Below are positions 27,368 to 37,691 of a stretch of DNA of 64,000 bases, one piece after another (the stretch's first letter is position 1; each line of letters starts with the position of its first letter). The notes beneath the pieces are model-generated. The model was not told where the DNA came from. It was given only the letters and a program-made list of their open reading frames with translations, and searched no databases. The translations under genes and the position numbers were made by a program. This DNA comes from Streptomyces sp. TRM70350 (GTDB lineage: Bacteria > Actinomycetota > Actinomycetes > Streptomycetales > Streptomycetaceae), in assembly GCF_019219825.1 (NCBI RefSeq), contig NZ_JAHUXH010000003.1:1-64000 (forward strand). The letters run 5' to 3'.

Positions 27368-28386
27368 CCACGACCACCGTCCGCAAGCGCGCCGCCACCG
27401 GTTCCCTGCTCGGCCTCGCCCTCGGGGACGCGCTCGGCTTCCCGACCGAGTTCAACAACGTCCCGTCGATCCTCGCCAAGTTCGGGCCCTGGCGGGGGAT
27501 GCAGCTGCCCACGCCCGCGATCGTCACCGACGACACGCAGATGACGCTGGCGCTGGGGCGCGGGCTGCGCACGGCGATGGACCGGGGGGTGCTCGGGCCC
27601 GCCGAGCTGGCCGAGCCCGTGCGGCGGGAGTTCATCGCCTGGAACCGCTCCCCGGAGAACAACCGTGCCCCCGGCAACACCTGCATCAGGGCCTGTGTCC
27701 TGCTGGAGCGGCCGGACCGGCCCTGGCAGGACGCCAGCCAGATCCACTCCAAGGGCTGCGGCGCCAACATGCGTGTCGCGCCGATCGGTCTGGTCCCCGG
27801 GCTGAGCGACGAACAGCGCGCGGGCGCCGCCCAGTTGCAGGCCGCCCTCACGCACGGGCACCCGACGGCCCTCGCCGCGTCCGACCTCACCGCGCACGCC
27901 GTACGACTGCTCGCGCAGGGCGCCGAGCCGACCGGACTGGTCGGGCTGCTGCGGTCGTACGCCTACGACAACCGCAACCGCTACCACGAGCGCTGGCTGG
28001 GCGATCTGTGGACGCGGGCCGAGGACGCCACGCCGGAGCAGTTCATAGCGCGCGGCTGGGACGAGTGCCTGGAGGTGCTCGACCGGCTGCGCGACGCCGT
28101 ACGGACGATCTCGCCGGAGACCGACCCCTGTCTCGCCACGGGGGAGGGCTGGATCGCCGAGGAGGCGCTGGCCACCGGGCTGCTGTGCTTCCTGCAGTTC
28201 GTGGACGAGCCGCTGACCGCCCTGCGCCGGGCCGCCTGCACCTCCGGCGACTCCGACTCCATCGCCTGCCTCGCCGGGGCCTTCGCGGGCGCGTACCTCG
28301 GCGCCGAGGCCTGGCCGACGGAGTGGGCGGACCGGATCGAGTACCAGGGCGAACTGGTGACGCTGGGTGCGCTCTGGGACCTCTGA
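27364..28386 (+). CDS. ADP-ribosylglycohydrolase family protein
   Basis: A 340-aa DraG/ARH-like protein that removes ADP-ribose from proteins or small molecules using two magnesium ions. Metal-binding patterns are visible: GSLLGLALGDALGFPTEF, VTDDTQMTLAL, and the C-terminal SGDSDSIACLAGAFAG. It is translationally coupled to the NrtR-type regulator, suggesting control by ADP-ribose or NAD status. The substrate is unknown. Confidence 0.9.
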   Translation: MTTTTVRKRAATGSLLGLALGDALGFPTEFNNVPSILAKFGPWRGMQLPTPAIVTDDTQMTLALGRGLRTAMDRGVLGPAELAEPVRREFIAWNRSPENNRAPGNTCIRACVLLERPDRPWQDASQIHSKGCGANMRVAPIGLVPGLSDEQRAGAAQLQAALTHGHPTALAASDLTAHAVRLLAQGAEPTGLVGLLRSYAYDNRNRYHERWLGDLWTRAEDATPEQFIARGWDECLEVLDRLRDAVRTISPETDPCLATGEGWIAEEALATGLLCFLQFVDEPLTALRRAACTSGDSDSIACLAGAFAGAYLGAEAWPTEWADRIEYQGELVTLGALWDL

Positions 28387-28442
28387 GGTGTCTGCTCCGT
28401 CTCAGGGGGCGAGCGACCCGCACCTGTGCGTAGCGGGCTGAC

Positions 28443-28448
28443 TAGGCT
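28443..28448 (+). promoter_or_regulatory. Candidate -10 upstream of aroH
   Basis: TAGGCT about 67 bases before the GTG; no clear -35 was seen. Confidence 0.3.
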
Positions 28449-28464
28449 TGACGGACGTAGAGCC

Positions 28465-28502
28465 GATTCGCAGAGCAGGCAGCGATTCGCACAGCAAGCA
28501 GC
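28465..28502 (+). repeat. 19-bp tandem repeat in the aroH leader
   Basis: GATTCGCAGAGCAGGCAGC (28465-28483) is followed at once by GATTCGCACAGCAAGCAGC (28484-28502), two mismatches. The second copy abuts the AAGGAG ribosome-binding site. Confidence 0.8.
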
Positions 28503-28515
28503 AAGGAGCATCGCC

Positions 28516-28878
28516 GTGGCGGTACGAGCGGTCCGGGGCGCCGTCCAACTTCAGCGGGACGAGGCCGGCCACATGGACGAGCAGGTCGGGGCCCTGCTCA
28601 CCGCCATCCTGGAGCGGAACGGGCTGACCACCGACGACCTGATCAGCATCTGGTTCACAGCCACGCCGGACCTGCACAGCGACTTCCCGGCCGCCGCCGC
28701 CCGCAAGCTCGGCATCACCGACGTACCGCTGATCTGCGCCCAGGAACTGGACATCGAGGGCGCCATGCCCCGCGTGGTCCGGGTCCTCGCCCACATCGAG
28801 TCCGACAAGCCGCGCGCCGACATCGCGCACGTCTACCTCGGCGCCGCCGCCGCTCTGCGCAAGGACATCGCCCAGTGA
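28516..28878 (+). CDS. aroH: Monofunctional chorismate mutase, AroH class
   Basis: A 120-aa trimeric-type chorismate mutase turning chorismate into prephenate. It starts VRAVRGAVQLQRDE and holds SIWFTATPDLHSDFPAAAAR and DVPLICAQELD, the AroH hallmarks. GTG 28516 follows AAGGAG. Its stop overlaps the tyrA GTG (GTGA), coupling it with the next enzyme of tyrosine synthesis. Confidence 0.94.
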   Translation: MAVRAVRGAVQLQRDEAGHMDEQVGALLTAILERNGLTTDDLISIWFTATPDLHSDFPAAAARKLGITDVPLICAQELDIEGAMPRVVRVLAHIESDKPRADIAHVYLGAAAALRKDIAQ

Positions 28879-29960
28879 GAACCGCACTCGTCATCGGCAC
28901 CGGGCTCATCGGCACCTCCATCGCCCTGGCCCTCGCCCAGCGCGGCGTCGTCGTCCACCTCGCCGACCACGACCCCGAGCAGGCCCGTACGGCGGCCGCG
29001 CTCGGCGCCGGGACGGACGAGGCGCCCGAGGGGCCCGTCGACCTCGCGATCGTCGCCGCCCCGCCCGCGCACGTCGCCGCGGTGCTCGCCGACGCCATGC
29101 GGCGCGGGGTCGCGCGCGGCTACGTCGACGTGGCCAGCGTCAAGGGCGGCCCGCGCCGCGAGCTGGAGGCGCTCGGGCTGGACCTGACCTGGTACCTCGG
29201 CACGCACCCCATGTCCGGCCGGGAGAAGTCCGGCCCGCTGGCCGCGACCGGCGACCTCTTCGAGGGCCGCCCCTGGGTGCTCACCCCCACCCGGGACACC
29301 GACACCGAGGTGCTGAACCTCGCCCTGGAGCTGGTCTCGCACTGCCGTGCCGTGCCGGTCGTCATGGACGCCGACGCCCACGACCGGGCCGTGGCGCTGG
29401 TCTCGCACATGCCCCACCTGGTCTCCAGCATGGTCGCCGCCCGCCTGGAGCACGCGCAGGAGGCCGCCGTACGGCTGTGCGGGCAGGGCATCCGGGACGT
29501 GACCCGGATCGCCGCCTCCGACCCGCGGATGTGGATCGACATCCTCTCCGCGAACCCCGGCCCGGTCGCCGACCTGCTCAGCGACGTCGCCGCCGACCTC
29601 GACGAGACCGTCCAGGCCCTGCGCGCCCTGCAGTCCTCCGACGAGGCCAAGCGCCGGGAGGGGACCGCAGGCATCGAGGACGTGCTGCGGCGGGGCAACG
29701 CCGGGCAGGTCCGCGTTCCCGGCAAGCACGGGTCCGCGCCGCGCGTGTACGAGGTCGTCGCGGTGCTCATCGACGACCAGCCCGGCCAGCTGGCCCGCAT
29801 CTTCGCGGACGCGGGGCAGGCCGGGGTCAACATCGAGGACGTGCGCATCGAGCACGCGACCGGGCAGCAGGCCGGTCTCGTGCAGCTGATGGTGGAGCCG
29901 AAGGCGGCGCCCGTACTGACGGCGGCCCTGCGGGAGCGAGGATGGGCGATCCGTCAGTAG
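28875..29960 (+). CDS. tyrA: Prephenate dehydrogenase
   Basis: A 361-aa NAD(P)-dependent enzyme converting prephenate to 4-hydroxyphenylpyruvate. The N-terminal Rossmann motif is VIGTGLIGTSIALALAQRG; GTHPMSGREKSGP marks the active site. The C-terminal ~70 residues (YEVVAVLIDDQPGQLARIF) form an ACT domain, probably for tyrosine feedback. The GTG start overlaps the aroH stop. Confidence 0.94.
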   Translation: MRTALVIGTGLIGTSIALALAQRGVVVHLADHDPEQARTAAALGAGTDEAPEGPVDLAIVAAPPAHVAAVLADAMRRGVARGYVDVASVKGGPRRELEALGLDLTWYLGTHPMSGREKSGPLAATGDLFEGRPWVLTPTRDTDTEVLNLALELVSHCRAVPVVMDADAHDRAVALVSHMPHLVSSMVAARLEHAQEAAVRLCGQGIRDVTRIAASDPRMWIDILSANPGPVADLLSDVAADLDETVQALRALQSSDEAKRREGTAGIEDVLRRGNAGQVRVPGKHGSAPRVYEVVAVLIDDQPGQLARIFADAGQAGVNIEDVRIEHATGQQAGLVQLMVEPKAAPVLTAALRERGWAIRQ

Positions 29961-29993
29961 CGGGAGGAGACGTGCGTGCGGCCGGACGAGTGA

Positions 29994-30018
29994 CCCGCAC
30001 CCAGTAACCTGGTGCGGG
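29994..30018 (+). terminator. Hairpin between tyrA and cmk
   Basis: CCCGCACC and GGTGCGGG pair around a nine-base loop that contains TAACCT, which may double as a -10 for cmk. Terminator and promoter readings are both possible. Confidence 0.4.
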
Positions 30019-30063
30019 GCACGTCACGCCCCCACCACCACCCGGCCCAGGAAGGTCCCCACA

Positions 30064-30744
30064 GTGGAAAGCGCCCCGGCAGTGATTGTCGCCATCGACG
30101 GCCCCTCCGGCACGGGCAAGTCGAGCACGTCGAAGGCGGTTGCGGCGCAGCTCGGTCTGAGCTACTTGGACACCGGTGCCCAGTACCGGGCGATCACCTG
30201 GTGGATGGTGACCCACGGCGTCGACGTCGACGACCCGTCGGAGATCGCCGCCGTGGCCGGCAAGCCGGACATCGTCTCCGGCACCGACCCGGCGGGCCCG
30301 ACGATCACGGTCGACGGTGTGGACGTCGCCGGTCCGATCCGCACCCAGGAGGTCACCTCCAAGGTCAGCGCGGTCAGCGCGGTGCCCGAGGTGCGGGCCC
30401 GGATCACCGAGCTGCAGCGCTCGATCGCGGCCGCCGCGGAGAACGGCATCGTCGTCGAGGGCCGCGACATCGGTACGACGGTCCTGCCGGACGCCGACCT
30501 GAAGATCTTCCTCACCGCCTCCCCGGAGGCCCGCGCCGCCCGCCGCAATGGTGAGCTGAAGGGCGCGGACATCAACGCCACCCGCGAGGCCCTGATCAAG
30601 CGGGACGCCGCCGACGCCGGCCGGAAGGCCTCGCCGCTCGCCAAGGCGGACGACGCGGTCGAGGTGGACACCACCGACCTCACGCTGCCGCAGGTCATCG
30701 AGTGCGTCGTCACCCTCGTCGAGGAGAAGCGGGCGGCGAAGTGA
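30064..30744 (+). CDS. cmk: Cytidylate kinase
   Basis: A 226-aa enzyme phosphorylating CMP/dCMP. P-loop AIDGPSGTGKSSTSKAVA and VVEGRDIGTTVLPDADLKIF are characteristic. GTG 30064 follows AGGAAGG. The stop overlaps the plsC GTG. Confidence 0.95.
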   Translation: MESAPAVIVAIDGPSGTGKSSTSKAVAAQLGLSYLDTGAQYRAITWWMVTHGVDVDDPSEIAAVAGKPDIVSGTDPAGPTITVDGVDVAGPIRTQEVTSKVSAVSAVPEVRARITELQRSIAAAAENGIVVEGRDIGTTVLPDADLKIFLTASPEARAARRNGELKGADINATREALIKRDAADAGRKASPLAKADDAVEVDTTDLTLPQVIECVVTLVEEKRAAK

Positions 30745-31445
30745 CCGAGGCACCGTCCCAGCGGGGCGCGGAGGCCGGCCGGCGCATCGGCCTCCCGCTG
30801 ATGCACGCGCTGTGGCGGCCCCGGGTGCTGGGTGCCTGGAAGGTCCCGGCGACCGGCCCGGCCATCCTCGCCGTCAACCACTCGCACAACGTCGACGGCC
30901 CGATGGTGATGGGCGTCGCGCCGCGGCCGGTGCACTTCCTGATCAAGAAGGAGGCGTTCGTCGGCCCGCTTGACCCCTTCCTGACCAGGATCGGCCAGGT
31001 GAAGGTGGACCGGCAGAGCACCGACCGTACGGCGGTCACGCGGGCGCTTCAGGTGCTGTCGGCCGGCGGTGTGCTGGGGATATTCCCCGAGGGCACCCGG
31101 GGCGAGGGCGACTTCGCCGCGCTGCGCGCCGGGCTCGCCTACTTCGCCGTGCGCAGCGGCGCGCCGATCGTCCCGGTCGCCGTGCTGGGAAGTTCCGAGC
31201 GGCGGGGACGGTTGATAAAGGGGCTGCCTCCGCTGCGGCACCGTATCGACGTCGTCTTCGGCGAACCGTTCGAGGCGGGCGACGGCAGCGGGCGGCGTAC
31301 GCGCACGGCGCTGGACGAGGCGACCGAGCGCATCCAGAAGCAGCTCACCGAGCACCTGGAAAACGCCAGGCGCCTCACCGGGCGCTGGGCGACACTGAGT
31401 AGTGGATCACCCCGAACCGGGGTACTCCACCGATCACCACGATGA
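30741..31445 (+). CDS. 1-acyl-glycerol-3-phosphate acyltransferase family protein
   Basis: A 234-aa PlsC-type acyltransferase of phospholipid synthesis. It has the acyltransferase motif [15 protein letters not shown] (NHxxxD variant NHSHNVD) and motif [16 protein letters not shown] 30741 overlaps the cmk stop. The C-terminus runs 44 bases past a GTG of the downstream der frame, so the two genes nearly touch. The cmk-plsC-der order is conserved in Actinobacteria. Confidence 0.88.
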   Translation: MTEAPSQRGAEAGRRIGLPLMHALWRPRVLGAWKVPATGPAILAVNHSHNVDGPMVMGVAPRPVHFLIKKEAFVGPLDPFLTRIGQVKVDRQSTDRTAVTRALQVLSAGGVLGIFPEGTRGEGDFAALRAGLAYFAVRSGAPIVPVAVLGSSERRGRLIKGLPPLRHRIDVVFGEPFEAGDGSGRRTRTALDEATERIQKQLTEHLENARRLTGRWATLSSGSPRTGVLHRSPR

Positions 31446-31464
31446 ACGACGAGGTACGGACTTC

Positions 31465-32949
31465 ATGAACGACCAGATCCAGCCCGACGGCTCGGACGCG
31501 TTCGAGCACGATCACGGGGCGCTCGGCGACGCCGAGTACGCGGAGTTCATGGAGCTCGCCGCCGAAGAGGGCTTCGACCTGGAGGAGGTCGAGGGGGCCA
31601 TCGAGGCGGCCGGGCACGGACCGCTGCCCGTGCTCGCCGTCGTCGGCCGCCCCAATGTCGGCAAGTCGACTCTGGTGAACCGCATCATCGGCCGCCGCGA
31701 GGCCGTCGTCGAGGACAAGCCGGGCGTCACCCGCGACCGTGTCACCTACGAGGCCGAGTGGGCGGGCCGCCGCTTCAAGGTCGTCGACACCGGCGGCTGG
31801 GAGCAGGACGTCTTCGGCATCGACGCCTCCGTGGCCGCGCAGGCCGAGTTCGCCATCGAGGCGGCCGACGCGGTCGTCTTCGTGGTCGACGCCAAGGTGG
31901 GCGCCACCGACACCGACGAGGCGGTGGTACGACTGCTGCGCAAGGCCGGCAAGCCCGTCGTGCTGTGCGCCAACAAGGTGGACGGCCCGAGCGGCGAGGC
32001 CGACGCGGCCTACCTGTGGTCCCTCGGCCTCGGCGAGCCGTACCCCGTGTCCGCGCTGCACGGCCGCGGCACCGGCGACATGCTGGACGCCGTCCTGGAG
32101 GTGCTGCCTCAGGCGCCGCGCCAGACCTTCGGCGGGACCGGCGTCGGCGGCCCGCGCCGCGTCGCTCTGATCGGCCGCCCGAACGTCGGCAAGTCCTCGC
32201 TGCTGAACAAGGTGGCGGGCGAGGAGCGCGTCGTCGTCGACGAACTCGCGGGCACCACCCGTGACCCGGTGGACGAGCTGATCGAACTCGGCGGCAAGAC
32301 CTGGAAGTTCGTCGACACGGCGGGCATCCGCAAGCGCGTCCACCTCCAGCAGGGCGCCGACTACTACGCCTCGCTGCGCACCGCCGCCGCCGTCGAGAAG
32401 GCCGAGGTGGCCGTCGTCCTCATCGACGCCGCCGAGTCCATCTCGGTGCAGGACCAGCGCATCGTCACCATGGCCGTGGAGGCGGGCCGCGCGCTCGTCA
32501 TCGCGTACAACAAGTGGGACACCCTCGACGAGGAGCGCCGCCACTACCTGGAGCGGGAGATCGAGACAGAGCTGGGCCAGGTCTCCTGGGCGCCCCGCGT
32601 GAACGTCTCGGCGCGCACCGGGCGGCACATGGAGAAGCTGGTCCCGGCGATCGAGACGGCCCTGGCGGGCTGGGAGACGCGCGTTCCGACGGGTCGGCTG
32701 AACGCCTTCCTCGGCGAGCTGGTCTCCGCCCATCCGCACCCGGTCCGCGGCGGCAAGCAGCCGCGCATCCTGTTCGGCACCCAGGCCGGGACGAAGCCCC
32801 CGCGGTTCGTGCTCTTCGCCTCCGGCTTCATCGAGGCGGGCTACCGGCGCTTCATCGAGCGTCGGCTGCGCGAGGAGTTCGGCTTCGAGGGGACGCCGAT
32901 CCATATCTCGGTGCGGGTGCGCGAGAAGCGCGGCGCGAAGAAGAAGTGA
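31465..32949 (+). CDS. der: Ribosome-assembly GTPase Der (EngA)
   Basis: A 494-aa protein with two GTPase domains: G1 loops [14 protein letters not shown] and [15 protein letters not shown]4 motifs NKVD and NKWD, and a C-terminal KH-like domain ([18 protein letters not shown]). Der acts in 50S assembly. The acidic ~55-residue N-terminal extension ([17 protein letters not shown]) is usual in actinomycetes. ATG 31465 is preferred over a GTG at 31402 because GAGG lies upstream and the family begins here. Confidence 0.95.
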   Translation: MNDQIQPDGSDAFEHDHGALGDAEYAEFMELAAEEGFDLEEVEGAIEAAGHGPLPVLAVVGRPNVGKSTLVNRIIGRREAVVEDKPGVTRDRVTYEAEWAGRRFKVVDTGGWEQDVFGIDASVAAQAEFAIEAADAVVFVVDAKVGATDTDEAVVRLLRKAGKPVVLCANKVDGPSGEADAAYLWSLGLGEPYPVSALHGRGTGDMLDAVLEVLPQAPRQTFGGTGVGGPRRVALIGRPNVGKSSLLNKVAGEERVVVDELAGTTRDPVDELIELGGKTWKFVDTAGIRKRVHLQQGADYYASLRTAAAVEKAEVAVVLIDAAESISVQDQRIVTMAVEAGRALVIAYNKWDTLDEERRHYLEREIETELGQVSWAPRVNVSARTGRHMEKLVPAIETALAGWETRVPTGRLNAFLGELVSAHPHPVRGGKQPRILFGTQAGTKPPRFVLFASGFIEAGYRRFIERRLREEFGFEGTPIHISVRVREKRGAKKK

Positions 32950-32954
32950 CCGAA

Positions 32955-32978
32955 GGGCGGCCCCGGCGGGGGCCGCCC
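32955..32978. terminator. Bidirectional terminator
   Basis: GGGCGGCCCC and GGGGCCGCCC form a perfect 10-bp stem with a GGCG loop, directly between der and the convergent hypothetical gene. Confidence 0.8.
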
Positions 32979-32981
32979 TCC

Positions 32982-33356
32982 TCAGATGCCCCGGCGGGGG
33001 CCGGGTGGCAGCGCGGGGACGTGGTGCGTCCCGCTGGAGTGCTGCTGCCCGATCGTCCCGACCCGCTGCCACGTCGGCTGCCCACTGCTGTGCCGGACGC
33101 TCTGCGCGCCCGCGCTGTAGGCGCTGTACGAGCTGCTGTGCGAGCCCGAGCCCTGCGAGAGGTACCCGAAGGCGACGAACCCCAGGTTCTCCTCGCCGCG
33201 CCGGTCGCCCGGCAGCGCACGGAAGGACTTGACGTACTCGGCGTAGAGCGCGTCGTAGATCGGCGTGGCCGATGGCCCGCCGGAATGATCCTGACCCGAG
33301 CGAGCGGACGGAATCGGCTGCAGGGACTCGCGGCGGGGAACGTCATATGCGTGCAC
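32982..33356 (-). CDS. Hypothetical protein, Ser/His/Tyr-rich tail
   Basis: A 124-aa protein with a conserved-looking core (IYDALYAEYVKSFRALPGD, EENLGFVAFGYLS) and a Ser/Tyr/His-rich end. Similar small proteins occur in other streptomycetes from memory; function unknown. The start is uncertain: GTG 33356 has no ribosome site, and a shorter start nearer the core is possible. Confidence 0.6.
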   Translation of the reverse strand: MHAYDVPRRESLQPIPSARSGQDHSGGPSATPIYDALYAEYVKSFRALPGDRRGEENLGFVAFGYLSQGSGSHSSSYSAYSAGAQSVRHSSGQPTWQRVGTIGQQHSSGTHHVPALPPGPRRGI

Positions 33357-33411
33357 GTATGTCCAAACGACCCCGACGGTGAAGAGATGCGGTCGGGCAG
33401 GTGCTCCCTTG

Positions 33412-33480
33412 AGGGGCGCGGCGCTGTGCCGCTATGCGGCTGCGCCGCGGGGCGCGCTCAGCCAGGGACTACCCGCACAC
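33412..33480. repeat. Dispersed extragenic Streptomyces repeat, copy 2 (inverted)
   Basis: Contains AGGGGCGCGGCGCTGTG and GCGGCTGCGCCGCGGGGCGC, the reverse complement of the 6241-6311 element with scattered changes. It lies between two minus-strand hypothetical genes. Confidence 0.6.
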
Positions 33481-33515
33481 GCCAACGCTCCTCACCACCC
33501 CGGTGACACCGCCGG

Positions 33516-34298
33516 TCACGTCCCCGCGAGCGGCAGCACACTCGCCACCAACTTGCCATTGGCGGCGGCCTTGTCCAGCGCGTCCCGCAGCAGGTCCTCC
33601 CGGGGCTGGCGCCCGATGGACCCCACCGGCGCCGCGAACATCAGCACCTGCTGGTGCTTGTTCGCGGCCGCCCGCCACCCGTCGGTCACCTGCAACGGCT
33701 GGTGCGCCTGCCACCAGGCCACCGGCTGCCCGCCGTTCAGCCCCGGCTGGAGCACCGCGTGCAGCTGCCCCATGGCCAGCAGCACGGACCAGCCGTGCAG
33801 CACCGGCGGTACGGAGTTCAGCTCGGTCACCGGCATGAAGCCCTGCTCGATCAGCAGCGGCAGGAAGTCGTCCCCGGCGGCGGGGGAGCCGGGGCGCACG
33901 ATGGGCCCGGTGGGCTCGACGACCAGGGCCGGGTGCAACTCCCCGGCGATCAGGACGAGCCCGCTGGTCACCCCGAGCACGGCCTGCTCGGGCACGACCT
34001 TCTCGGGCTCCAGGTCGACGGTGTCGCCGCTGATGGACTTCACGGCGCCCCGGAGCTGTTCCTCGGTGACCTGGACGACCTGCGAGGGCAGGCAGCCGGC
34101 GTGGGCGAAGGCGAGTACGGCGGTCTCGTCGCCGATGAACAGCACGGTGCTGGTGCGCTCGCGCTCGGAGTCGCCCGGGGTGCGGCAGGACGTGCAGTCG
34201 TAACTGCCCGGGGCGTTGTCTCCGGCGAGCAGCCGGTCGGCTTCTTCGTCGCCGATCTCGGCGCGTACCTCGTCGCTGACGTCGAGCATGCGCGGCAC
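33516..34298 (-). CDS. Conserved hypothetical protein with CxxC near N-terminus
   Basis: A 260-aa protein, predicted soluble, with a Cys-x-x-Cys pair (YDCTSCRTPG, residues ~31-40) that could bind metal, and no enzyme motif recognised. Regular strands and Leu-rich helices fill the rest. GTG 34298 stands five bases after GGGAG and is chosen over ATG 34289 (poor spacing) and the open frame reaching 34442. It is divergent from the first Rpf-like gene. Confidence 0.7.
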   Translation of the reverse strand: MPRMLDVSDEVRAEIGDEEADRLLAGDNAPGSYDCTSCRTPGDSERERTSTVLFIGDETAVLAFAHAGCLPSQVVQVTEEQLRGAVKSISGDTVDLEPEKVVPEQAVLGVTSGLVLIAGELHPALVVEPTGPIVRPGSPAAGDDFLPLLIEQGFMPVTELNSVPPVLHGWSVLLAMGQLHAVLQPGLNGGQPVAWWQAHQPLQVTDGWRAAANKHQQVLMFAAPVGSIGRQPREDLLRDALDKAAANGKLVASVLPLAGT

Positions 34299-35499
<1,201 letters not shown>

Positions 35500-35603
35500 G
35501 CCGCTCCTCAGGAACGCAGCACGGGGCTCCGCCCGGTCCGCCGACCGGGTGGGGCCCTCGGCCGTACGCCGCGCGGCTCGACCGGCCCGCGCGGCACGCT
35601 GCC

Positions 35604-36101
<498 letters not shown>

Positions 36102-36680
36102 GCAGCTCGCCCGCCTCGCCGCCGAAGACGACGGCGCCACGGCGCAGTTCGTGCACCACTGCCGGGTGGTCGCGCAGGGCGGGCGGCATCCGTTGTTCGG
36201 CGAGGACCACGCACGCGTCCAGTGCCGCCAGCAGTTCGTACGTCCGGGTCGCGATCGCCGGGGACGTGCCCTGGGCGGGTTCAATCGACGAGCACCACGC
36301 GCGCGCGTGCCAGCAGCGCCCGGGAGAGGGCCGGCATCCGCTGCTCGCCGCCGGAGAGGGTGTCGGCGCGGCGCGGGAGCAGGGGCTCCAGCTGGGGGTG
36401 GGCGGCGAGGGCGGTGTCGTGGGAAGGGGCGGCGAGTTCGAGGTTCTGCCGCACGGTGAGCGAGCCGAACACGGCCTGCCGTTCCGGGACGAGGCACAGT
36501 CCGCGGCGGGCGCGCTCGTGGGCGGGCACACGGGTCACGTCGGCGCCGTCCCACACCACGGCGCCGCCCGACAGCGGCACCGTCCCGGCGAGCGCGCGCA
36601 GGGCCGTCGTACGGCCGGAGCCGTTGCGGCCGAGCAGGACGGTCGGGCCGGGGGAGGGGCGGCGAGGGTGATGCCGGGAG
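36102..36680 (-). pseudogene. Decayed LivF/UrtE-like ABC ATPase
   Basis: A broken branched-chain amino-acid ABC ATPase. Walker A reads LLGRNGSGRTTALRALAG, with arginine replacing the essential lysine. The signature TLSGGEQRMPALSRAL is altered. Translation reaches ARVVLVD and then stops at 36281-36283: one extra T turns the Walker B continuation (D-E-P) into a stop, after which the next frame carries EPAQGTSPAIATRTYELLAA and RDHPAVVHELRRGAVVF. Its front is fused to permease remains. Confidence 0.75.
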
Positions 36681-37290
36681 TTCCAGGAGGTAGTAGGCGC
36701 GGTCGCCGTCGAAGCGCGCGGGGCGGCCCAGGGAGAGGCCCGGCGTGGCGTACGGCTGGTCGAGGACGAAGCGGCTCACCCCGACGCCCACCGCGAACGT
36801 CGCCAGCGCTAGGGCCAGGCCCTGGCGGCCGATCGCGGGGCGGCCGGTCAGCAGGCCGAGCGGGGCGACCAGCAGGACGGCGACCGCCGGCGCGCCCAGT
36901 TCCGGCAGCCGGGGCAGGCCGGGGAAGCGGCCGGCCGCGAGCAGGGCCGTGAACAGGGCGTCCAGGCCCGCGTACGCCGCCTGCCCCAGCGAGACCTGGC
37001 CGCCGCGCCCGGTGACGACGACCAGGGACAGCAGCACCACGCCCAGCGTCGGCACCTGCACCGACGTGTGTGCCGATCGGGGCCCGCGAAGCCCAGAGGC
37101 AGCAGCGACAGCACCACGGCGACGATCCAGGCACCCGGCGGCGTCGGCACGCGCGCGGTGGCCGTGCGCGGCAGCGCGTCCGGGGTGCCGACTCCGGGCA
37201 GCACCAGTGCGGCCACCAGAAGCGCCACCACGAACAGGTTGGCGCCGACCACCCGCAGCAACGGCTCGCCCTCTCGTACCACCAGGCCGC
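36681..37290 (-). pseudogene. Decayed LivM-like permease, fused by deletion
   Basis: A permease remnant in two frames: membrane segments VVGANLFVVALLVAALVLPG and WIVAVVLSLLPLGFAGP, then after ~37065 another frame with VPTLGVVLLSLVVVTGRGGQ, VSLGQAAYAGLDALFTALLA and LALALATFAVGVGVSRFVLD. It breaks off at about 36685 directly into the ATPase remains, so the C-terminal half of the permease and the LivG partner are missing. Confidence 0.65.
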
Positions 37291-37478
37291 CTCCGCCGCC
37301 TACGCGCGGCTCGTGGAGCGAGGGTTGAAGGCCGAGGGGTACCAGGTCGTCAGCGAGCAGGTGAGCCACCGGGACCAGCCGCAACTACGAAGACACGGGC
37401 CACAACGCCGTGCGGGAGTTCCGGAACGCCACCAAGGGGCTGCCCACGCACGCGCAGTGGCAGCTGGAGGGCGGGTGA
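37274..37478 (+). pseudogene. Frameshifted fragment of unknown gene
   Basis: Coding-like third-position GC in two frames: SYHQAASAAYARLVERGLKA then GYQVVSEQVSHRD, shifting near 37380 to RNYEDTGHNAVREFRNATKG and a stop at 37476. Family not recognised. It sits on the opposite strand beside the ABC remains. Confidence 0.35.
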
Positions 37479-37609
37479 CGCAGGGAGAGATGACCACGAA
37501 CTGCTTCGACGTGCCCTACCTGGCCTACGCGCCCCACCAGGTGTCCGGGTGACCAGTGTCACCAGCGTCACGTCCCATTCAAACCTGATCCACTTGCTCG
37601 TTATGGCGA

Positions 37610-37626
37610 TGTAATGACAGTGTGAT
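37610..37626. repeat. 17-bp shared motif, copy 1
   Basis: TGTAATGACAGTGTGAT, 66 bases before the acyltransferase GTG, differs at two positions from a copy at 43412-43428. Confidence 0.45.
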
Positions 37627-37691
37627 CGCTCGCGGGCCGGGTCGAGGATGAGTTCGACCGTCCGGCTCCGACGAGCAAGGAGATCTGCACG

